64,000 nt of DNA from Aspidapion aeneum. Taxonomy: Eukaryota; Arthropoda; Insecta; Coleoptera; Brentidae. The translations under genes were made by a program, and so were the position numbers. Where the stretch lies: contig OY755040.1 in the NCBI GenBank assembly GCA_963576565.1, positions 81,362,821 to 81,426,820 of the forward strand. The letters run 5' to 3'. Shown here in pieces: positions 21,256 to 33,679 of the stretch (position 1 is the first letter of the stretch; each line of letters opens with the position of its first letter). The notes under the pieces were generated by a model. The model saw only the letters and a list, made by a program, of their open reading frames with translations. It was not told where the DNA came from and made no database searches.

Positions 21256-23661
21256 GTACAAAAAAAAATGTTATATTAAAAATTAAAGAGCATTAAATTC
21301 CCTAAGTTTGTAGGCTAACCTAAACTTTAACTGTAACAGATTTTGAGATAGTGGCAACCAAAAACCGTTAATTTTTGCAAACACACATTTTTGCCCCATA
21401 TTTTTATCAGACTTCTTCATCTAAAACTCTTGTTTTTAATTTTCGAAAAAATCTTTAATAACGAAAATGTAGTGCATGCAATTTTAAAAAAGAAATTTAT
21501 TTATCTTTAAATATGTGATCATAAATAAAAAGTTACAGGTGTTTTAGTTGTAAGTTGATATTTCTGATTTTCTACAAAAAACTGTATAATTACTTTTACT
21601 ATCACCTTCTTAATCATCATCTTCATTATGAGTCTTCGGTCAAGCTATCGACCTTAAGGGCACTAGGACTGGGGTAAACTAAAAGGAATAAGTAATATTT
21701 GAAAGGAAACTTAAAATGTTCCCACTCCAGTTGGAATCACAATTGAAGTATTATTATTGCTTTTAAGGGTTATAAATTTATTGAGCCAGCTAAAAGATTG
21801 GATACCTAGTCATTGATAGTTAAGTGTTTACACGTATAATAAGAACAATTTTTAGATTGATTTATATCAATTAGCCTTCTATAAAGCATTCTTAACATAT
21901 TGTATTGGCGAAAACTTATACATCGGTAGATACAAAAAATGATTCAATTCTGTACGAACGTAGTAATATTTGGATAGAGGTGGTGTGAAAATCTTTATAA
22001 TTAATATTATCATAATTATTTTGTTTGTCTTCCTTTTTTGAATTTCTGGCTCGACTCCTTCATCTTCATTATGAGTGATTAAAACGGACAAACCCTTTCA
22101 AAATTATCTCTGACAATTGTGGCATAAATGGAACATGGACATCTTTTTGCAGCTATATTTGGTGCTGTTGTAGTCAGTTACGCATCTACAAAAAATCATC
22201 CTTAAAATTTTTCTTGATGCCACTGAATATTTTCCCATAGTTCTGGAGCTAGTTGTTGTTTTGCTGTTAACACACTTGGGAAATGTGATAATGAGTAATA
22301 TTTGGATAAAGGTGATGTGAAAATGTTTGCAACTAATGTAATTATAATTATTTTTATTTTTGTCTTGCTTTCTTAGGTTTCTGCTGCATTTCACAATGTT
22401 TTTAAGGTCAATAGTTCCATATTTGCCTCTGATTTTATAAATAAAGGACATCTGTCGGCATTTAGGGAACTTTCAGAAGAGATACCATTTTAGCAGATAT
22501 AACTGTTAAGCAAATTCTACTTCAGCATGCAAAGAGCGGGGTTTGTTAAACACTTTAGCTGGTTTTTGGATTTTAGGGTATTTTTGGTAAAGCTTTATAA
22601 ATCCTAGCTGACCCCTCCAAAATGCGTCTGATGTTCAATCGCAAGCAGTAAAAGCATGCAGGAACAATATTTATTTACGACCTGGATTACCGAAAAATCT
22701 TTGTTCTACAATGACCACTGCATGGAGTTTGAAATTGCAGAGCTCACAATATCCTGTGATACTTGCAGCGTTGTGATTACCTGTACTTTATTAAAGTTTT
22801 TCTTTAAGTAATTTTATAAGACAATCTCTGCTTTAGGATTGGAAAGAAATTCCTGACTTACACTAGATTATCAAAAGTTAAATAAATTGATTTTTTCACA
22901 CAATAGCGTCTTTTTTGCAGCCATTGTACTCTATTTTTAATGTTATATCTTTATTAAAAACAATCTTAGAGGATTGAATTTATTTAATTCAATGCTCTAA
23001 GAAAATAACAGTGCAAAACTTGCCTAAATAATGGGTCTTGAAGAATTTGACTTAGGTATTCATTACAAAGGTTGGTTGTTTGGGTCGGTTTATTAGGTTG
23101 GTTGGTAAGGTTGGTTTAATAATTGAGGATCTTTTTTGCCACCACATCGTATGCAGTAAAAAGACCACATCATAGTTTGATTATTTTTTCCCAACAGAAG
23201 ATTTACAAAAATTGCTCTAATTTTGGATCCGCCACTGCCTTTAATTATATTTTTTGTATATTAAAATATGTTTATTTAGTTTATTTTATCAAATGTATAA
23301 CTCTTGAATAATACAAAAAAATAATAAAAAAGAAATTGTAAAAATTAAGAAATCTGGTTAAAAATTTTAATTTGCTGTATCTTTTGATATGTTATAGATA
23401 AATTAGTAAATGCTACATATTTTTAAACTAAATTGATTGGTTTGCAGCTTTCATATTGAGAAATTTCTTCTAAAATTAAAAACAAAAGTGTTAGATTAAC
23501 AAGTTTGATAAAAAATAAGGGGCAAAAATGTGTTTTTCAAAAATTAACGGTTTTTGTTGGCCACTCTCTTATAATCTGTTACACTTAAAGGTAAGGGATG
23601 CATAACCGTTTTGTAGGGAATTTGATGCTCTTTAATTTTTAATTAAACATTTTTTTTGTAC
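21256..23661. mobile_element. Inverted-repeat element, about 2.4 kb, family not recognised
   Basis: Left arm (21256-21450) starts GTACAAAAAAAAATG and contains TTAAAGAGCATTAAATTCCC and CCGTTAATTTTTGCAAAC. The right arm (about 23470-23661) is its reverse complement, ending TTTTTTTGTAC. Between them a pair of direct repeats (21962-22035 and 22293-22370, starting TAATATTTGGATA) is visible. The open frames inside (21879-22091, 22104-22451 on the minus strand) show no transposase I can name. A lone hAT-type end GGATCCGCCACTG lies at 23226-23238. Confidence 0.65.
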
Positions 23662-23782
23662 TAACTAACAACAAATAATCGAGTTTTAGGCTAAAATCCG
23701 AAAAACGGCACCTTTTCACCCCCCTCCGCCACTGAAGCGGGAGGGGTAGGGGTGAGGACTTTTGATATGTTAACGTCCAAAC

Positions 23783-24223
23783 TACTCTAAACATGCAAAA
23801 ATGGAAATTTTGTATTTCGTGCAAAAAATCTTTATTGGTCTATGTCATAGGCAGAGCGCTTTCGACCATTTTGTGGTCATCATCAGTGCCTCTGAAATAA
23901 AGGGAGCATGTTCTTGATCTTTGTGTGGTTCTTTAAGCCGTAAAACAGATTAAAATTGTCATACAAACACAAAACACGTTAAAATATAATATAAAAAGTT
24001 ACAATTTCCTAAAACTGTAAGGTACTCTGGGTTTCAATCTAAGTCGTGTTTTAAAAAAGTTAGTTCCATTTTGGAAAATAGTTTATAAAATTTTTCTTAA
24101 AATCTAGGTTAGGAACTTATTGTTTGTTTTTATTGATAGATTTTTTGCACGAAAAACAAAATTTCCATTTTTGCATTTGAAAAAACGTGCACACAACCAA
24201 CGCCTCCTTTGTACTCTAAACAT
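23783..24223. mobile_element. Short inverted-repeat element flanked by a 12-bp direct repeat
   Basis: Inverted segments at about 23793-23838 and 24133-24178 (CAAAAATGGAAATTTTG and relatives, then TGCAAAAAATCT). TACTCTAAACAT occurs at 23783-23794 and at 24212-24223, possibly flanking duplication. A CATCATCAGTG segment lies inside. Not autonomous. Confidence 0.5.
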
Positions 24224-24758
24224 ATTCCCTGAGAGAAAAATTCTCCCCCCTCCATGCACTCTACAACCTCTTAATGGCCATTCATTGACTGAACTATAAA
24301 GATTTTTAGTTTATTTAACAGAAAGTTAAGAAGATAAAAAGTGAAATTTTATTAAACAAAACGGGGGACATACAATGCAATTTTATCTCCAAAATGAAGG
24401 ATAAATAATGTATGTTTCCCTGTTTTGCTTTGATTTTCATAACGATTTTATGGCTTGTTATTACGGAGTTATTTTAATCATTGCGGTCAGTTTTTGAGCC
24501 GAATTATTGCCCTGCTTCACTGAAAAGCCACTCAGAGAAAGTCAACTACAGACTTACTATAAAATCTAACATTTTTTAATATAATTTAAAGAACATTTTA
24601 AAGTTAAAGAAGAAGTAACACTTTAATTAATAAAACAAAAATGTATGTTTTCTACTTTTGCTTTCATTTTCACGATTTTATGGCTTGTTATTGCGGGGTT
24701 ATTTTAATCATTGCGCTAATTTCTTGAGCCGCATTATTTGGGTAAACCCTGTTTCCCT
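24224..24758. other. Non-coding region with a duplicated segment
   Basis: No gene. A segment around ATGGCTTGTTATTxCGGxGTT is present at about 24410-24500 and again at about 24650-24735. Confidence 0.5.
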
Positions 24759-24801
24759 GTAGAGTCCCTGTATGTGACAGATATTGGCGCCAATATCTGT
24801 C
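24759..24801. repeat. Perfect palindrome, left part, target of BEL-A
   Basis: Bases 24759-24788 pair with 24789-24801 plus 40150-40166. The centre is GGCGCC at 24786-24791. When BEL-A and one copy of CTGTC are ignored, the pre-insertion site is a perfect 60-bp palindrome, probably a short inverted-repeat element or its end. Confidence 0.85.
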
Positions 24802-25677
24802 TGTTCGCTCCGCGAATGTTACTTTTTAGTTTTTGTTAATTTTTAATATTTTATTTTATTTTTTTAAGTGAGGCCTTCAAAACTCGTAGGCCCTGGCAAT
24901 TTACAAATATTTCGTGAAAAATAATATTTTTGATCCATAAGGTGGCTCCCTCATTGGCACGTGTGGGAATCAGGAACTAATGATAGAGAAAAAATTGTTA
25001 AAAAACAATTGCTTTTCGGCAGCCATCCTGCTACAAGTCATTTTATAAATTACTGCGATTTCGCTATTTCTTTGGCAGTCCCATTGACTGTTTGTGTTTG
25101 AAAAATACTCAAAAAACGGTCTACAGTGTGCCGACGAAGTTGGAGGAGAAGAATTGGAGAGATCCTGCAAGTGAGGCGCAGTGGCGGATCCAGGGGGGGG
25201 CACTAGGGGCACTTGCCCCCCCCCCCCGAGAATTTTTTGAATATACAAAAAATGAGTAAGAAGTAATGTTTTTGCTAATAAAAACTCAAAATTTTTGCCT
25301 GCGGCGCATGAAAGTGTCTATTGTTGTTATCATCGAAATTACAACCACTGACTAATTCAATAAAATGCTGCTTAAAAAAATATATACCGTTTTCTACCAA
25401 CAGAGAATGTCACCTAAAGTGCCCCCCCCGAGAAGCACCTCTGGATCCGCCCTTGGGGGGGCGCCCCAGGACCGACAGGAATCACACAAGAGGTTAGTGC
25501 CATTCGCCACTTTATGATCAGCTTTTTCTCGCCATTTCTTACTTTTTGGACAGGCTTACACCTTGGCCCTAGAGTTTTTTGAGATATCCATAAATTTTGT
25601 GATAATTTAAAACCAGCAACATTAATAAATTACAGTCCATTATAATAATTTTCGTGATAAAGAACCCCGGCGATTCA
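24802..25677 (+). repeat. BEL-A 5' LTR (contains hAT-like insertion)
   Basis: Equivalent to 39562-40144 once the 277-bp insertion at 25179-25455 and its 8-bp duplication are ignored. Just inside is TCTCTTCGAGCCGAAT (25681-25699), a degraded match to the tRNA-Tyr-type primer-binding site seen in BEL-B. Confidence 0.9.
25179..25455 (+). mobile_element. hAT-like non-autonomous element
   Basis: Ends are CAGTGGCGGATCCAG and, reversed, CAAGGGCGGATCCAG. It is flanked by GTGAGGCG (25171-25178) and GGGGGGCG (25456-25463). The intact site in the other LTR reads GTGGGGCG (around 39924), so this is an 8-bp target duplication, the hAT hallmark. G- and C-runs lie next to the left end. Confidence 0.85.
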
Positions 25678-26182
25678 TTTATTCTCTTCGAGCCGAATTT
25701 GTAAGTTTGTGTAGGTGACTGGTGGAAGTAACCCGAGTAAACCTGAGTTGTGCGCCTGCTGTGTGTGTGACAGCAACCGATATACCCGCGATCAGTTGTC
25801 GTGTACTTGAGCGTTGGGAATTTATCAGTGGACTGGCCAGGATTATGTTTACTTCGCAAGACCGCAATCGAATAAACCATTTGCATATAAACGTGTGTGT
25901 ATAGTGGAGTAGGTAGGTTACCCGTTGTGAGTTAGCCGTTCTAACACACAGGATTTCTTTTTGAAACCGTGATTTTCGGTGCCTATGAAAACACTAGGCC
26001 ACAGTTTTAGAAAAATTTGAATAACCATAAAATATTTTTTGATCGTTTTCGCAACCTTTTGCATGGTGTACCTTGCTGCCAACGTACATACATAAATACG
26101 TATAGTGGTATTTTTACAAAAATTTTGTATTTTGAGGTAAAGCTATTGGCAAGATTTTTTTAAAATAATTTTATTAATTATT
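25678..26182 (+). other. BEL-A leader
   Basis: Untranslated leader between the LTR and gag. No coding region is supported; the open frames here on both strands have no known product. Confidence 0.6.
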
Positions 26183-27480
26183 ATGGCTGGTGAAAAACTA
26201 AAAAGACTTTTGATGAAGCGTACCGCCGCTCTTAATAGGCTTAAAGAAACCTTTGATTTAGGCAAAACATTAGAAACGGATACTGCGAAAAAAGTGCAAT
26301 TTTTGGTTCGCGCAGATGAAAGCGAGCAAATGTATGATGAGTTTTGTAAAAATCATAATTCTATTATAATGTGTCTCGAAGACGATTCGGAATTTGACAC
26401 CCATGATGCTGTACGAAAAATGCAGACCAGTATTATTATGGGATAAAATCATTTAAACGTGTTATTTATGAAGAAGATGCCCCTGCATCTTTACAAAACA
26501 CTAGCCATACCGTACAGGATAGTTCTCAAAATAACTTGCGGATTAAACTAGATGTCCCTAGCTTTGAAGGTGACGTCAAACAATGGTCGTATAACGCCAA
26601 CTTTTCTGATATACAAAAATTTCATTATTTACATATGTCTCTTAAAAAAGACGCTTTTAACGTTATTAAAAACTTACCAATAACTGAGAATAATTATTTA
26701 ATTGCTTACGAAGCTTTGTTAAAGAGATATGGCAACAAGCGCTATACCGCTACTGCTCATTATCAAGAACATTTTAACGCTCCCGCAGTTTTAAAGCCCT
26801 CTGCCAAAGAACTCCGAGCATTATTGGATACATTTTGTGAAAATATTGCTGCCCTGAAAGGTTTAAAATTTGATGTTGACAGTTGGGATTTTTTGCTATT
26901 TAATTTGATGCTACCAAAATTAGACGAAAATACTCGCACTGAATTTGAGAAAGAATATTGTAATACGGAAATGCCTACTTTTTCAAATTTATGTAATTTT
27001 TTGGAGGAGTATTGCAAAGCATTAGACTCTGCGCAATTAATGAGTGTCCCTAGTACTCATTCTTCCAAAAAAGTGTTTCATTCGGGGAATAAAAAACATA
27101 ATTTTTCAAGTTTTATGACTGAACAAAATCAAGGCGATAAAAATAATCTAAAAATGCGCTGTATTGCCTGTTCAGGTTATCATGTTTTATATAGATGCCA
27201 AACCTTTTTGGCAAAAACACCCTAGGAACGATCGCAGTTAGTTCGAGAGCACAAATTTTGTTTTAATTGTTTAAAAACTTCGTCCCACTCTTTCAAACAG
27301 TGTCCCAACTCAGTTTGTTGCAAATTCTGTAATTACCCCCACCACAGTCTTCTTCACTTTCCACGAAGAGAGTCCGAGCAGGGTTCCAATTTGAGTGCAC
27401 CTACATTAGGTCACGGTAATGTGGTACCCCCTCTACCTCCATTAGGTGATTCAGACTCAACTTGTGGAATGACCCTGCCC
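26183..27480 (+). pseudogene. BEL-A gag
   Basis: Starts at ATG 26183 (MAGEKLKRLLMKRTAALNRL). The frame breaks near 26446 and resumes from about 26460-26536 to 27225 with the DUF1759-type region (LPITENNYLIAYEALLKRYG, DTFCENIAALKGLKF). After a TAG at 27223-27225 the same frame continues through the zinc knuckles (CFNCLKTSSHSFKQC, CCKFC) to about 27400. The capsid segment looks shortened compared with copy 2 near residue 120. Non-functional. Confidence 0.8.
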
Positions 27481-27577
27481 TCAAATGTTCCCTGGTTGGT
27501 TCTTCCCTTCTCTCGGCCCAATCGACAATCCTTTTGTCAACCGTAGAGTTTTAAAAGGTACGTCTGATGTTGGATTC

Positions 27578-27609
<32 letters not shown>

Positions 27610-28270
27610 GGAGACCATTTTTGGTCTAGCGACTAGGCACACGGCGCGCCCTTTTCGCAAACCCCGATTTGTCCGTACATCATATATCAAACTGATGCAC
27701 GTGCCCCTTAGGATGCAAGTTTTTCTTTCTCTAAGAGGACTTAATTTTGCCTGACTCCTCTTTGTCGAGGGCAGGGATCTTTATACTGCGTAGCAAGTAT
27801 ACACAGTGGACCCACGCTTTTACACCCCTTCCGAAAGGTGGTCCTGCTACATGTTAGACTTGCATCTATCTAACATGGCTATCGTCCCAGCAGAACTTGG
27901 TTATAGACGATAGACTTCTTTCCTTTTCAGCGCAACAGTCGTGGTCGACGTGAGTTGACTACTGTAGGAGATTTATGCTGGCGCCGTCCTGGTTTTGACT
28001 ATATAGCACTTATAGCAGGCTCCTGGGTTATTATCCCTGGTTCCTCGGTTGGCTGCGTGTCGGCTCCTGGACTACACCTGCGTATATTCTCGATGTTCAA
28101 TGTCGACTTATATTTTTTGCGTGCAACGCATCGCATGCTTATTCGATGACGGCTGTTGAACGCTGAAAAGGAACTCGGCGACAGGGCGACAGATTTTTTT
28201 TTGTTTTTGCATCGTTCGAGACGCGAGCCTGGTACCTTCTGCATGTGAAGCCGACGACCATACCACGGCA
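27480..28270. other. Unidentified 0.8-kb segment inside BEL-A
   Basis: It replaces or interrupts the junction between gag and the peptidase. Base composition is visibly richer in G+C than the flanks. It contains an (AGT)9 microsatellite at 27578-27604. I found no recognisable protein in either strand and no clear terminal repeats. It may be an insertion or captured sequence. Confidence 0.5.
27578..27604 (+). repeat. (AGT)9 microsatellite
   Basis: Nine uninterrupted AGT units. Confidence 0.95.
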
Positions 28271-28943
28271 CTACCCTGCCGCCATGTTGGATACAGGTAG
28301 TATGGGTCATTTCATCTCTCAGGAATGTGCTAATAGATTGGGTTTACCATGTCAAAAGTTTTCTATTTCTATAGAAGGGCTAAACAATATGGCTTCTGTC
28401 TGTAGGCGTGGCTTAATTCAGTGCCAAATCCGCCCTTGCGGGAAATCTGAACCTCTTTTTGATTTTAAAGCAATCATATAGCCAAAAATCTGTTCAAACC
28501 AGCCAAAAATGGTTGTTGATTCCTCCAAATGGGAGTACATTCGAAACCTGCCCATGGCAGATCCTAAATTTCATATTCCTGGCCCAGTTGATATTTTAAT
28601 TGGGACTGAATTATTCCTTATATTTTAGAGACTGGAAAAGTCGTTGGTAGTTCTGACCAATCGGTCGCTCTTAAGACTGCTTTTGGTTGGATTTTGCAGG
28701 GCAGAGCCCAATGCTCAACCCTTTCTAGCCACTTGACCAGCCTTCATGTTTCCACTGAGCCCACGCTCGATTTGTGCCTACAAAAGTTTTGGGAACTAGA
28801 AAATATTTCCAAACCTCTCCCTATGTCCCCGATGGGATAAAATGTGATAAGATCTACAAAGATACCACTTATCGTGTCCCCTCTGGACAATTTGTAGTCT
28901 CACTACCTTTTAAATAGGCCGAGCCCAAGCTTGGAAATTCTTA
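28271..28943 (+). pseudogene. BEL-A peptidase and start of RT
   Basis: The frame ending at 28481 gives MLDTGSMGHFISQECANRLG, the D-T-G active site of the BEL peptidase, then GLNNMAS. After a stop, downstream pieces in shifting frames give KWEYIRNLPMADPKF, ILIGTELF and TAFGWILQGRA, the conserved link between peptidase and RT. The coding continues on the far side of BEL-B at 36339. Confidence 0.78.
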
Positions 28944-28948
28944 TAATC
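28944..28948. repeat. Target-site duplication TAATC, left copy
   Basis: Matches 36339-36343; together they bracket BEL-B. Confidence 0.9.
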
Positions 28949-29809
28949 TGAAACGGGCCGAGTGTGTAATACCTTCTTCGCTAAGGAGCTATGGAGCTAC
29001 CACTCAATCGGACACCTACTGTAAACAATAGGGAGCGCGAGAACAACAGAGCGTAATTTCAGCGGACCCAGTGAGGTAGGGAAACGACCCTTAATGGGTA
29101 TAAAAAGGAGAGAAAAGGAGCTAAAAAAGAGTTATGTTTGAAAAAAATTATTACTTACCTCGATGGTGTTTTCTTTAAAAGAAAGGGTACCATGGAAATC
29201 GAGTAATCCGATGATCATGAGTCTTCTTTCGGCATTGTTAACTCTTTTTTAGTTTTTATAGGGTTTATGGTTTTAACCGCACTAATATATCTTTAATGCA
29301 CTGTTATGTTTTTGCGCGCGCGCGGCTTAACGATTTTGAATTTTTGTTTAATTATGTTTAGTTTGACACTAATTAATTCGGCAAGGGCCGTAGATTGATG
29401 CCACAGGGCGGCTATGATCAACCCTTTTTCAGTATGCGTTTGGCACGATTAAAGCACACTCTCTTACAATTTTTCGTTGTTTTCTTCTCTCGCTTCTTGA
29501 CTCCACGAATATAGGTAGGTACACTCGTATTTTTAAATGGGTCAGTTTAAAGGAAATAGGAAAACGGAATATCAGGTGTGATAAACAAGGACACATCGAG
29601 ATTGGTGTGAATTAGAATGGCTCCAGTTTTAATTTTAATATTTTAAAATCAAATAAGCAAAAAACATATCTGGTTTTCTTATCCCAAGGTACCGAGTGTT
29701 ATTTATTTTTAACACCGGGTTGAAATCAAATTTCAAAAAATAAATAAATAAAATAAAATAAAAATGTATTGTAGTTCAAAAACTTAACTAAGGGCGTGAA
29801 AACGAACCA
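28949..29809 (-). repeat. BEL-B 3' LTR (left)
   Basis: 861 bp. Starts TGAAACGGGCCGAG and ends AAACGAACCA on the plus strand. It differs from the right LTR by few substitutions and short indels (for example near 29146 and 29433). Confidence 0.92.
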
Positions 29810-29819
29810 TTTCTCCCCG

Positions 29820-31147
29820 ACCCTGAGAACAGCCAGCGTGCTGTTCTAAGAAGCAATAGGCAATTGGCAAAGCTTTACCGATGGCCGTTTGAGTACGCCA
29901 GTGGCTGTTTGCACATTTGCTACCCTCGGAACATTATCCTTGCCAGGAAATAATTCTATAATACGGCCTAGCAACTAATCTAGTGGGCGGCGATTCTCGT
30001 CCCGAATGAGAACTAAAGTTCCTATCTCCACAGGGGAGGTCATGGAATCCGTCCATTTCGACCTTTGTTGTAAAGTGTGTAAATATTCACTTTTGCAATA
30101 ACAAATTCCAACGCGAAAGCCGATTTACAGGGACATCCGAGTAGTCAGGATCGGGCAAACACGTCGGATTGCAAGTTTAGGAAATGTCCTGGAGTCAGCG
30201 CCGTAAAATCCGTAGGATCTGAAGAAATAGCTTCTATTGGTGGTGAGTTTAACACCGCTTCGATTTGAATTATGAAAGTATTAAGTTCTTCATAAGTAAG
30301 AGTCTGATTTCCCACGACTCGAGTCAAATGGCTTTTTGTAGACTTTATGTTGGATTCATAAATTCCACCGAAATGTGGACTGGCACTTGGCATAAAGTGC
30401 CAACGAATACCTTGCGCTGTCGCTGCGTCAGTGAAGATTTGCTTTAAGTAGTTTCAACCCCCCTGGAAATTTCCACCATTGTCAGAAAATATATCGCTCA
30501 CGTGACCTCTACGTGCGATCAGACGCCGCAGCGCGGCCAGAAACGCTTCCGTCGTTGAGTTCAGATATGAGCTCCAGGTGAACCGTGTGAACCACCACGT
30601 CAATGGCGAGCATAATGTAAGCTTTATAACAGCGCGCCTTACGAAGGCGCCCTATGGTCACTGAGAAAGGACCGCAAAAATCAATCCCAATTTTTGCAAA
30701 AACCGGCGCTTGGCGTACCCGATAAGCGGGTAGATCCGCCATTGGAGGCTGATAAGCAACGGGCTTTGTTTTCCAACATGGCAAACATTTTGTGAGTATA
30801 TTTCGAATAACTTTTCGTGCGGATAATATCCAAAAGTTCTGCGCGATTATGCAATCCGTGGTGTGTATACCACAATGTAAATTTACCGTGTGAACATGAA
30901 AAATCAAGAGTTTTGTCAATCGGCATTTACTCGGCAAAAGTAAAGGAAATTTTTTATCATATTCCAATTCCGAGTGGCAGAGCCTGCCTCCGATTCGCAA
31001 ATAACCGTGAGGGTCTATGAAAGGTTTGAGTTTTTTAAACCACTTCGGCAACTCTTCTTGGTTCGTCAATTTTAAAATTTCCATTTCAAAATAGACCGAC
31101 TGTACATGTTTGGTAATAAAAAGTAACGCGGTTCGATATTCTACCAA
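29820..31147 (-). pseudogene. BEL-B integrase and DUF5641-like tail
   Basis: The frame from 31147 carries the H2C2 zinc finger region (KLLIFHVHTVNLHCGIHTTD, CLPCW) and core start (KIGIDFCGPF, first Asp). After a frameshift near 30560 other frames give IFSDNGGNFQ (second Asp), MPSASPHFGGIYESNIKSTK (Glu) and the ALTPGHFLNLQ segment of DUF5641 (30393-30145). Remnants of the C-terminal tail continue to about 29820 in broken frames. The three acidic catalytic residues are visible. Confidence 0.83.
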
Positions 31148-33348
31148 AGTGATTTATTTATATCGAGAAATTAAAATTTTTTGTATCCTATCTCGAATTC
31201 GTAAAAGATAAGCGACAATCCTTTGTAATTTTAACAATGAACTATATTTTTCTAACAGGTCATTTATCAAAGGAGAATTAAAATTTTGAATCGCAAAAAA
31301 TATTTGGTTTTTTGCTTCTACGGAAACAAGGTCTGATTCATCCAGTGGGGATGAAATTGAAAAATCCCATTGTTCTTGGGGTGAACAAAGAAAGGCAGGG
31401 CCCTGCCACCATAGGGTGCAACTCAGAAGATCGGAGGCGAACATCCCTCTGGTACAGCAGTCCGCAGGGTTGTTGGTACCGCTAATGTGAAACCAGTTTT
31501 GCGGTGGGACCTTTTCCTGTACAACTGAGACCCTATTGGCCACGTAACTTTTCCAGGAGTGGGGGGATTTTTGTAACCATTGTAAATCTACCGCACTATC
31601 GGTAAAACAAAAAATGTCGCTAAATTGAAATTTCCGTGATAAATTGTTAACTGTAAAATCTATCAATTTGGCAAGTAAAACCATAGAACAAAGTTCGAAA
31701 CGCGGGATGCTTACAGTTTTAAGCGGCGCAACTTTGCTTTTGCTGCATAATAAATAATTTTTTATTGTATTGTCTTGATCCGAGACTCGTACGTAGATAA
31801 CAGCGCAATAAGCTTTTTCAGAGCAATCGCAAAATCCGATCAACTGAACCGATGTTGATTTGCGAATATCAATATGACATAATATTTTAAGGTCCCGTAG
31901 CAAATTTAATTCAGATTGAAACTTTCTCCATTTTGCGGCTATTTCTTCAGGAACCTTTTGATCCCAAGAAAGTTTTAAAAGCCACAAATGTTGGATAAGT
32001 ATTTTTGCGCAAATCGTAGGCGGAGTTAAAAAACCAATGGGGTCGAAACATCGCGCTAGATTTGAAAGCATTATTCGCTTGGTGCAACTTTGATCTTTGA
32101 TATGATCAAACTGATAAAAAAATGCATCAGAGGGAGGGTTCCAACGTAAGCCAAGAATTTTTAACGTATTCCGGCTATCCTCATCGAAGTAAAGGGCGTC
32201 GGTTTGGATATGAGACTCGGGTAAGTCTGAAAGTATGTCGGGGTGATTGCTGGCCCATTTACTTACTTCAAACCCAGCTCGAGAAAGTAAAGAAATTATT
32301 TGATTTTTCATCAAAATTAGGGTGTCCAGTGAATCACTAGTTCCCAAGATATCATCTATATAAGAGGAATGAAGAATGAGCTCGGTTGCCAGGGTCAGAT
32401 CCGAGTGATCGGTTGCTAACTGCTGCATGGTGCGCAACGCAAGGTAGGGCGAACAAGTGACGCCAAAAACAACAACATTTATTTCATAGTCTGAAATAGG
32501 ATCTGAGGGATTAAAACGCCAAAGAATCCTTTGAAATCTTCTGGGTGCACTTCTATCATCCTGTACATAGCCCGTATGTCTGTAACAAAGATGTATTTTC
32601 CAAAGCGAAAATCGAAAAGCAATTTTACAATACCATTTTGTAATTTGGGCCCCGTGTAGAGCGCATTATTTACACTGACATGTCGCGGTGATGCGCATGC
32701 GCTAGCGTCGTACACAATTCGTGCGGGAATTGTCGTGGACTCTTTTTTGCAGATTGCAAAATGAGGGATGTAGTAATAATTATTTATTTCTTTAAGTAGA
32801 GGGGGAGCCACAGCGGTCATATGTTTATTTTCCAAATAATCGCGCATAATATCAGAATAAGCCGTGTATGAACTTTGGTTTTGTATTAGTCGTCGCTCCA
32901 AGGAATAAAACCTCTTTAATGCCATGAATCCAGAATCGCCAAAATCAGGGGAATTGATTTTAAATGGTAAGCCAACCATAAAACGCCCTTGGGGCGTAAT
33001 TTTAGTAGTTTCTGAGAAAAACTTATCACAGTATTTTTCTTCGGGGCTCAGACACTGCACCTCTGGCACCTTTTCGACCTCCCAAAATTTTTGAAGAGTA
33101 ATATCTAACTCTAGGTTAGCGGAATTGGTAAAAAATGTTTTTATTTGGCTATTTAAACCCGAACACAACAAAGTCTTTCCCAAAACCGTATAGCCGAAAT
33201 AAGTATTGACAAAAACAGGTTGATTCTGACCGAAAGAAATGATAACATCCCTTAAAATGTAGGGTACAATATCGTTACCCAAAAGCAACTGTACGAACCC
33301 AGGCTTAATAAAATTAGGGTCCGAAAGTTGAATATTTTTTATTTGCAA
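31148..33348 (-). pseudogene. BEL-B reverse transcriptase and RNase H
   Basis: The frame from 33348 gives the RT N-terminal region (LKRFYSLERRLIQNQSSYTA, YIPHFAICKKESTTIPARIV, FVTDIRAMYRMIEVHPEDF). A one-base offset near 32537 changes frame just before the conserved ILWRF segment. From 32437 the frame gives SSYIDDILGTSD (the IDD catalytic variant), then KILGLRWNPPSD and RNase H (LIGFCDCSEKAYCAVIYVRV, NNPADCCTRG). A TAA at 31154-31156 separates it from the integrase frame, which is otherwise continuous. Confidence 0.87.
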
Positions 33349-33679
33349 TATCTCTTTTACCTAAATTGCATGGGGGTAATTTGTCGCTTATTTTATCAAT
33401 AATTATGGCATTGGAGTTAAAAGTTTCGGAAGAATCGTAAAGCGAACCAATAGTAAGTTGTATCCCCGATTTTGCAGATGTGGTCATCTTGTCTAGACCA
33501 TGCAAAGATATGGCAACATTGTATTTATGCAATCCTAATTTATTAGCACAAGATTTAGTAATAAATGTATTTTGCGCCCCTGTGTCAAGAATGGCGCGAA
33601 AAGTTTGCCAATTGTGAAAGTCGTCTTTTATTTTTATTAAAACTGTTCCCAACATTGTTTCCTGGTCATTCAACATCAT
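33314..33679 (-). pseudogene. BEL-B aspartic peptidase
   Basis: AILDTGAQNTFITKSCANKL holds the D-T-G active site, followed by LGLHKYNVAISLHGLDKM and IIIDKISDKLPPC, the DUF1758 pattern. It is in the same frame as the upstream zinc knuckles but separated by one TGA at 33680-33682. A frame change near 33345 separates it from RT. Confidence 0.83.

Noticed and set aside
21879..22451. Transposase of the 2.4-kb element
   Set aside because: The open frames are short and show no catalytic motif I can recognise.
27485..28310. Open frames on both strands in the unidentified segment of BEL-A
   Set aside because: No domain; a Ser run comes from the AGT microsatellite.
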